64,000 nt of DNA, taken from contig CAINLR010000115.1 in assembly GCA_903850425.1 (NCBI GenBank), positions 1 through 64,000 on the forward strand. Direction: 5' to 3'. The stretch's first letter is position 1; every line of letters starts with the position of its first letter. The translations under genes and the position numbers were made by a program. Positions 61,767 to 64,000 of this stretch are shown one piece after another. The notes under the pieces are model-generated. The model saw only the letters and a program-made list of their open reading frames with translations. It made no database searches and was not told where the DNA came from. The stretch is from an uncultured Verrucomicrobia subdivision 3 bacterium. Lineage in GTDB: Bacteria > Verrucomicrobiota > Verrucomicrobiia > Limisphaerales > UBA11358.

Positions 61767-61895
61767 GCTCGCCACTGGCAGGCGCACCGGGCGAAGATAT
61801 TATCATGCCGGCGTCGGCGTAAGGCGGCACTGGTGTGCTGGGTGACAATAAACTGGCGGTGCGCGGAAGATGTAAATCTGCCCCACCGATTCCGG

Positions 61896-63401
61896 TTAAG
61901 ACTGCCGCAGGAGTTCCAGCATTTGGCGGTCGAGCTTGTGGTTCTTGAAAGCCTCGTAGGTGATGTCTTTGCGGTTGCTATCGAGGAGACCAAAAGGGCC
62001 GCGGAAATTCCACAGCGCCCAGCCGAACCCGGCTGCTCGCCAGTTAGCGAGGCAGTCGCGCATCCAGGCCAGCACCACTGCGTGCGGCGTGTGATTGAAG
62101 GCGCCCCATTCGCCGACAACCACGCCAACGCCCTGTGCCGCCAACGCCTGCCACGGCTCGATCATTTTTTTCTGGAGCGTTTCTTTGCTGTGCAAATACC
62201 GTGGATTAGCCGGACGAGCACCGTGAGCGTCCACGATAAACGTTTCCTGTTTCACTCCCCAATCGTAGTTACCCGGCACAATGATGGTCTCGCCAAAACG
62301 AAATTCCGCAAACGTCAGCCAGTCACCTTGGAGGACCGTGATCTGAACCTCACGCGTGCCGGCGGGAAGCGTGGCGGCATAATCACGATCGTAGTCGGCG
62401 TTGAAACCGCCCCACTTGGACCGTTCCGACTTTTTCCATTCGCCCGCCCCGGGGCCAGGCTGGAATTGTTTCTGCAAGACTATCGCGCCATCCGCTTTCA
62501 CGATGAGTTCGGCTGGCGCTGAAACATGACCCACGCGGATGCTAAATGGCGTGGCTTGCAGGCATTCGATCTGGAAAACGAGCGCGCTCTTGAATTCCGG
62601 TTTGGCATCGCCGTAGAGGTGATTGTTGAGTTGCACAGGAATCGGCCAGACCGGCACCGGCCAAGGTCCTTCGTGAAAAATCCAGCTTGCTTCGTAATGG
62701 CTGATCAGCATCGGCTCGTAGCCGCGCGTGCTTTGGGCGATGCCCGACGATACCAGTTCCGGCACCGGCTGCGTGCCCCAGCGAATGCCGTCAGCGATGA
62801 TGAGCCGATGCGGATCGGCGGCGCGGATGGCCTCGATCGCTGGTTTCATCGCCGCCGCATAGACGGCACCGGTGATGTCGCCGGGTTCGTTGATGAGGTT
62901 GAAGCTGAGTTGCCGGCTCGGCACACTTTTGTAGCGCGCCGCAAACACGCTCCAGTGCCGGGCAAACTGCGCCTGCGCTGACGCTTCGGTCCACAGCGTC
63001 GGTTGCTCGCCGTCACGCAGGTTGACGCAGTAGCCGGGGCCGCGGTGGAAATTGAGGCAGACGTGAACGCCATACTCCTTGCCCCACGCCACGGCTTGGT
63101 CAATCTCCTTCATGGTCTGCTCATGAAACTCCGCTTCCGGCGTTTGCGCCCAGCAGCGGAAATCCATCGGCAGGCGAACGAAGTTGAAGCCCCACTCGGC
63201 CATCCACTCGAAATCGGTTTCGACAAAAGGCTGGTTGCTGGCGCTCTGAAATTTCTCCAGCAAGTTAAACCCGCGCCAGCGCGGCAGCTTGGCCGGCGTG
63301 GCTTCGGGCAGCGCGCGGGGAGCACCACCATAGCCGTGTTCTGCAAACGTAGCCAGGACTGCGGCGGCGGCACTGGCCTGGAGAAATTGGCGGCGATTCA
63401 T
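61896..63401 (-). CDS. Glycoside hydrolase family 5-like enzyme with an inserted beta-sandwich-like domain
   Basis: The 501-residue protein has a twin-arginine-like signal (MNRRQFLQASAAAAVLATFA). A GH5 barrel follows, with NFVRLPMDFRCW, VCLNFHRGPGY, the acid/base Glu172 in NLINEPGD, LISHYE and the nucleophile Glu431 in VVVGEWGAF. Between the last two, residues about 262-395 form an extra segment rich in beta-strand pattern (FSIRVGHVSAPAELIVKADG, EVQITVLQGDWLTFAEFRFG) resembling a carbohydrate-binding module. The substrate is unknown, perhaps a beta-1,4 or beta-mannan glycan. It is probably exported by Tat in folded form. Confidence 0.85.
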   Translation of the reverse strand: MNRRQFLQASAAAAVLATFAEHGYGGAPRALPEATPAKLPRWRGFNLLEKFQSASNQPFVETDFEWMAEWGFNFVRLPMDFRCWAQTPEAEFHEQTMKEIDQAVAWGKEYGVHVCLNFHRGPGYCVNLRDGEQPTLWTEASAQAQFARHWSVFAARYKSVPSRQLSFNLINEPGDITGAVYAAAMKPAIEAIRAADPHRLIIADGIRWGTQPVPELVSSGIAQSTRGYEPMLISHYEASWIFHEGPWPVPVWPIPVQLNNHLYGDAKPEFKSALVFQIECLQATPFSIRVGHVSAPAELIVKADGAIVLQKQFQPGPGAGEWKKSERSKWGGFNADYDRDYAATLPAGTREVQITVLQGDWLTFAEFRFGETIIVPGNYDWGVKQETFIVDAHGARPANPRYLHSKETLQKKMIEPWQALAAQGVGVVVGEWGAFNHTPHAVVLAWMRDCLANWRAAGFGWALWNFRGPFGLLDSNRKDITYEAFKNHKLDRQMLELLRQS

Positions 63402-63632
63402 CGTGGTAATTTGACAATGTTTTCGGTCTCAATCGCAGTTTCAATTCACAATTTCCCGGTTGATTTCCGGCCCACGACCAAGGTGGTCTTTTTTTGTGTT
63501 TTTCGCCCTGCTCTGCGGGTGGCCGAACGTGAGCGTGAGTCTCTTTTAACAGTAAAGGGGTTGATGCTCCAATGCTAAATGGAACGTTAGCATGAATACG
63601 CCTTGGGGCTTCTTGCAGGCGAAAATATTCGC

Positions 63633-63660
63633 TTGCCTTGTTCCCTCTGATTGTTATGCT
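63633..63660 (+). promoter_or_regulatory. Possible promoter of rpmB
   Basis: TTGCCT (63633-63638) and TATGCT (63655-63660), spaced by 16 bp, lie 25 nt before the rpmB ATG. The -10 is near consensus and the -35 is weak. The rest of the 284-nt gap (63402-63685) shows nothing else. Confidence 0.4.
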
Positions 63661-63685
63661 TCGCGACTAATTTTATCTAAAATTT

Positions 63686-63961
63686 ATGGCACGCATTTGT
63701 GAATTAACCGGCAAACGCCCGATCAAGGGCAACATTATTTGGCGCTCGGGTAAAGCCAAGAAAACCGGCGGTATCGGCACGCACGTTACCGCCATCACCA
63801 AGCGCAAATTCCATGTGAATCTGCAGCGGGTGAAGGCTCTGATGCCTAACGGCGAAGTCCGTTATATCCGCGTCGCCGCCAGCGCGCTCAAACAAGGACT
63901 CGTCACCAAGGCGCCCAAGCGCACGTGGAAAAAAGGCGACGAAGTGAAGAAGAAGGCCTAA
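63686..63961 (+). CDS. rpmB: Large ribosomal subunit protein bL28
   Basis: The 91-residue basic protein shows the bL28 pattern: MARICELTGKRPIKGN at the N-terminus with the Cys and the GK...GN core, KRKFHVNLQRVKALMPNGEVRYIRVAASALK in the centre, and a Lys-rich tail. bL28 is a structural protein of the 50S subunit. The start has no strong Shine-Dalgarno (AT-rich leader aattttatctaaaattt). A dispersed insertion (WRSGKAKKTGGIG) relative to the E. coli form is common in some phyla. The 39 nt after the stop hold no gene. Confidence 0.95.
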   Translation: MARICELTGKRPIKGNIIWRSGKAKKTGGIGTHVTAITKRKFHVNLQRVKALMPNGEVRYIRVAASALKQGLVTKAPKRTWKKGDEVKKKA

Positions 63962-64000
63962 GCCCGATTCACCGACCCACTCCCCGCGAGGCCGTCATGG

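Overview
The window looks like a chromosomal segment of a Verrucomicrobiota bacterium, most likely of the Pedosphaera/Limisphaerales type (subdivision 3). This is inferred from gene content and protein style, not from a marker phylogeny. The clues are a division/cell-wall (dcw) cluster holding extra lineage-specific genes and a divergent FtsZ, large exported Ig-like proteins, a pseudopilin with the H-X9-DG signature, a XylR-type AraC regulator, and GC-rich sequence in which real genes throw long antisense shadow ORFs.

Layout. 1-7.7 kb holds surface and envelope proteins: a truncated repeat-rich exported protein, a decayed metal-efflux relic, a PAP2 phosphatase, a pseudopilin and a 1148-residue Ig-like protein closed by a strong terminator. 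7.7-9.5 kb is a queA-ribD_C pair on the minus strand. 9.6-26.1 kb is the dcw cluster: mraZ, a hypothetical gene, rsmH, ftsL, ftsI, a SIMPL gene, murF, mraY, a LysM gene, ftsW, murG, murB, ddl, ftsQ, ftsA, ftsZ. It has a recognisable 10-bp-phased MraZ operator upstream and a terminator at its end; murC, murD and murE are not in it. 26-34 kb carries carbohydrate genes: glycogen phosphorylase, and a probable galactose operon of symporter, small membrane protein and galK. 34-41 kb holds a YlbF-family protein, a XylR-like regulator, a papain-like protease, DUF4202, a glycosyltransferase-like membrane protein, and a HAD phosphatase fused to apolipoprotein N-acyltransferase. 41-49.6 kb is a hyf-type membrane oxidoreductase operon (B, C, E, F, G, fused H-I) whose large subunit lacks the NiFe ligands; it is headed by an HTH-EIIA gene. 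49.8-53.3 kb is a translationally coupled trio of CNNM/CorC-like proteins. 54.9-61.8 kb is a signalling operon: a CHASE-GAF-PAS hybrid kinase, a receiver-SpoIIE phosphatase, and two receiver-HPt proteins. The window ends with a GH5 hydrolase and rpmB.

The most unusual signal is a family of intergenic elements built from 7-nt repeats arranged as inverted arms. Four copies sit in four successive gaps of the hyf operon; three of them have arms spanning exactly 102 bp, and all four start 9-11 nt after a stop codon. Related heptad arms form the gene ends at murG/murB, ddl/ftsQ and queA/ribD, and a short heptad run lies in frame inside the lnt fusion gene.

No tRNA, rRNA, CRISPR array, intact insertion sequence or replication origin was recognised.
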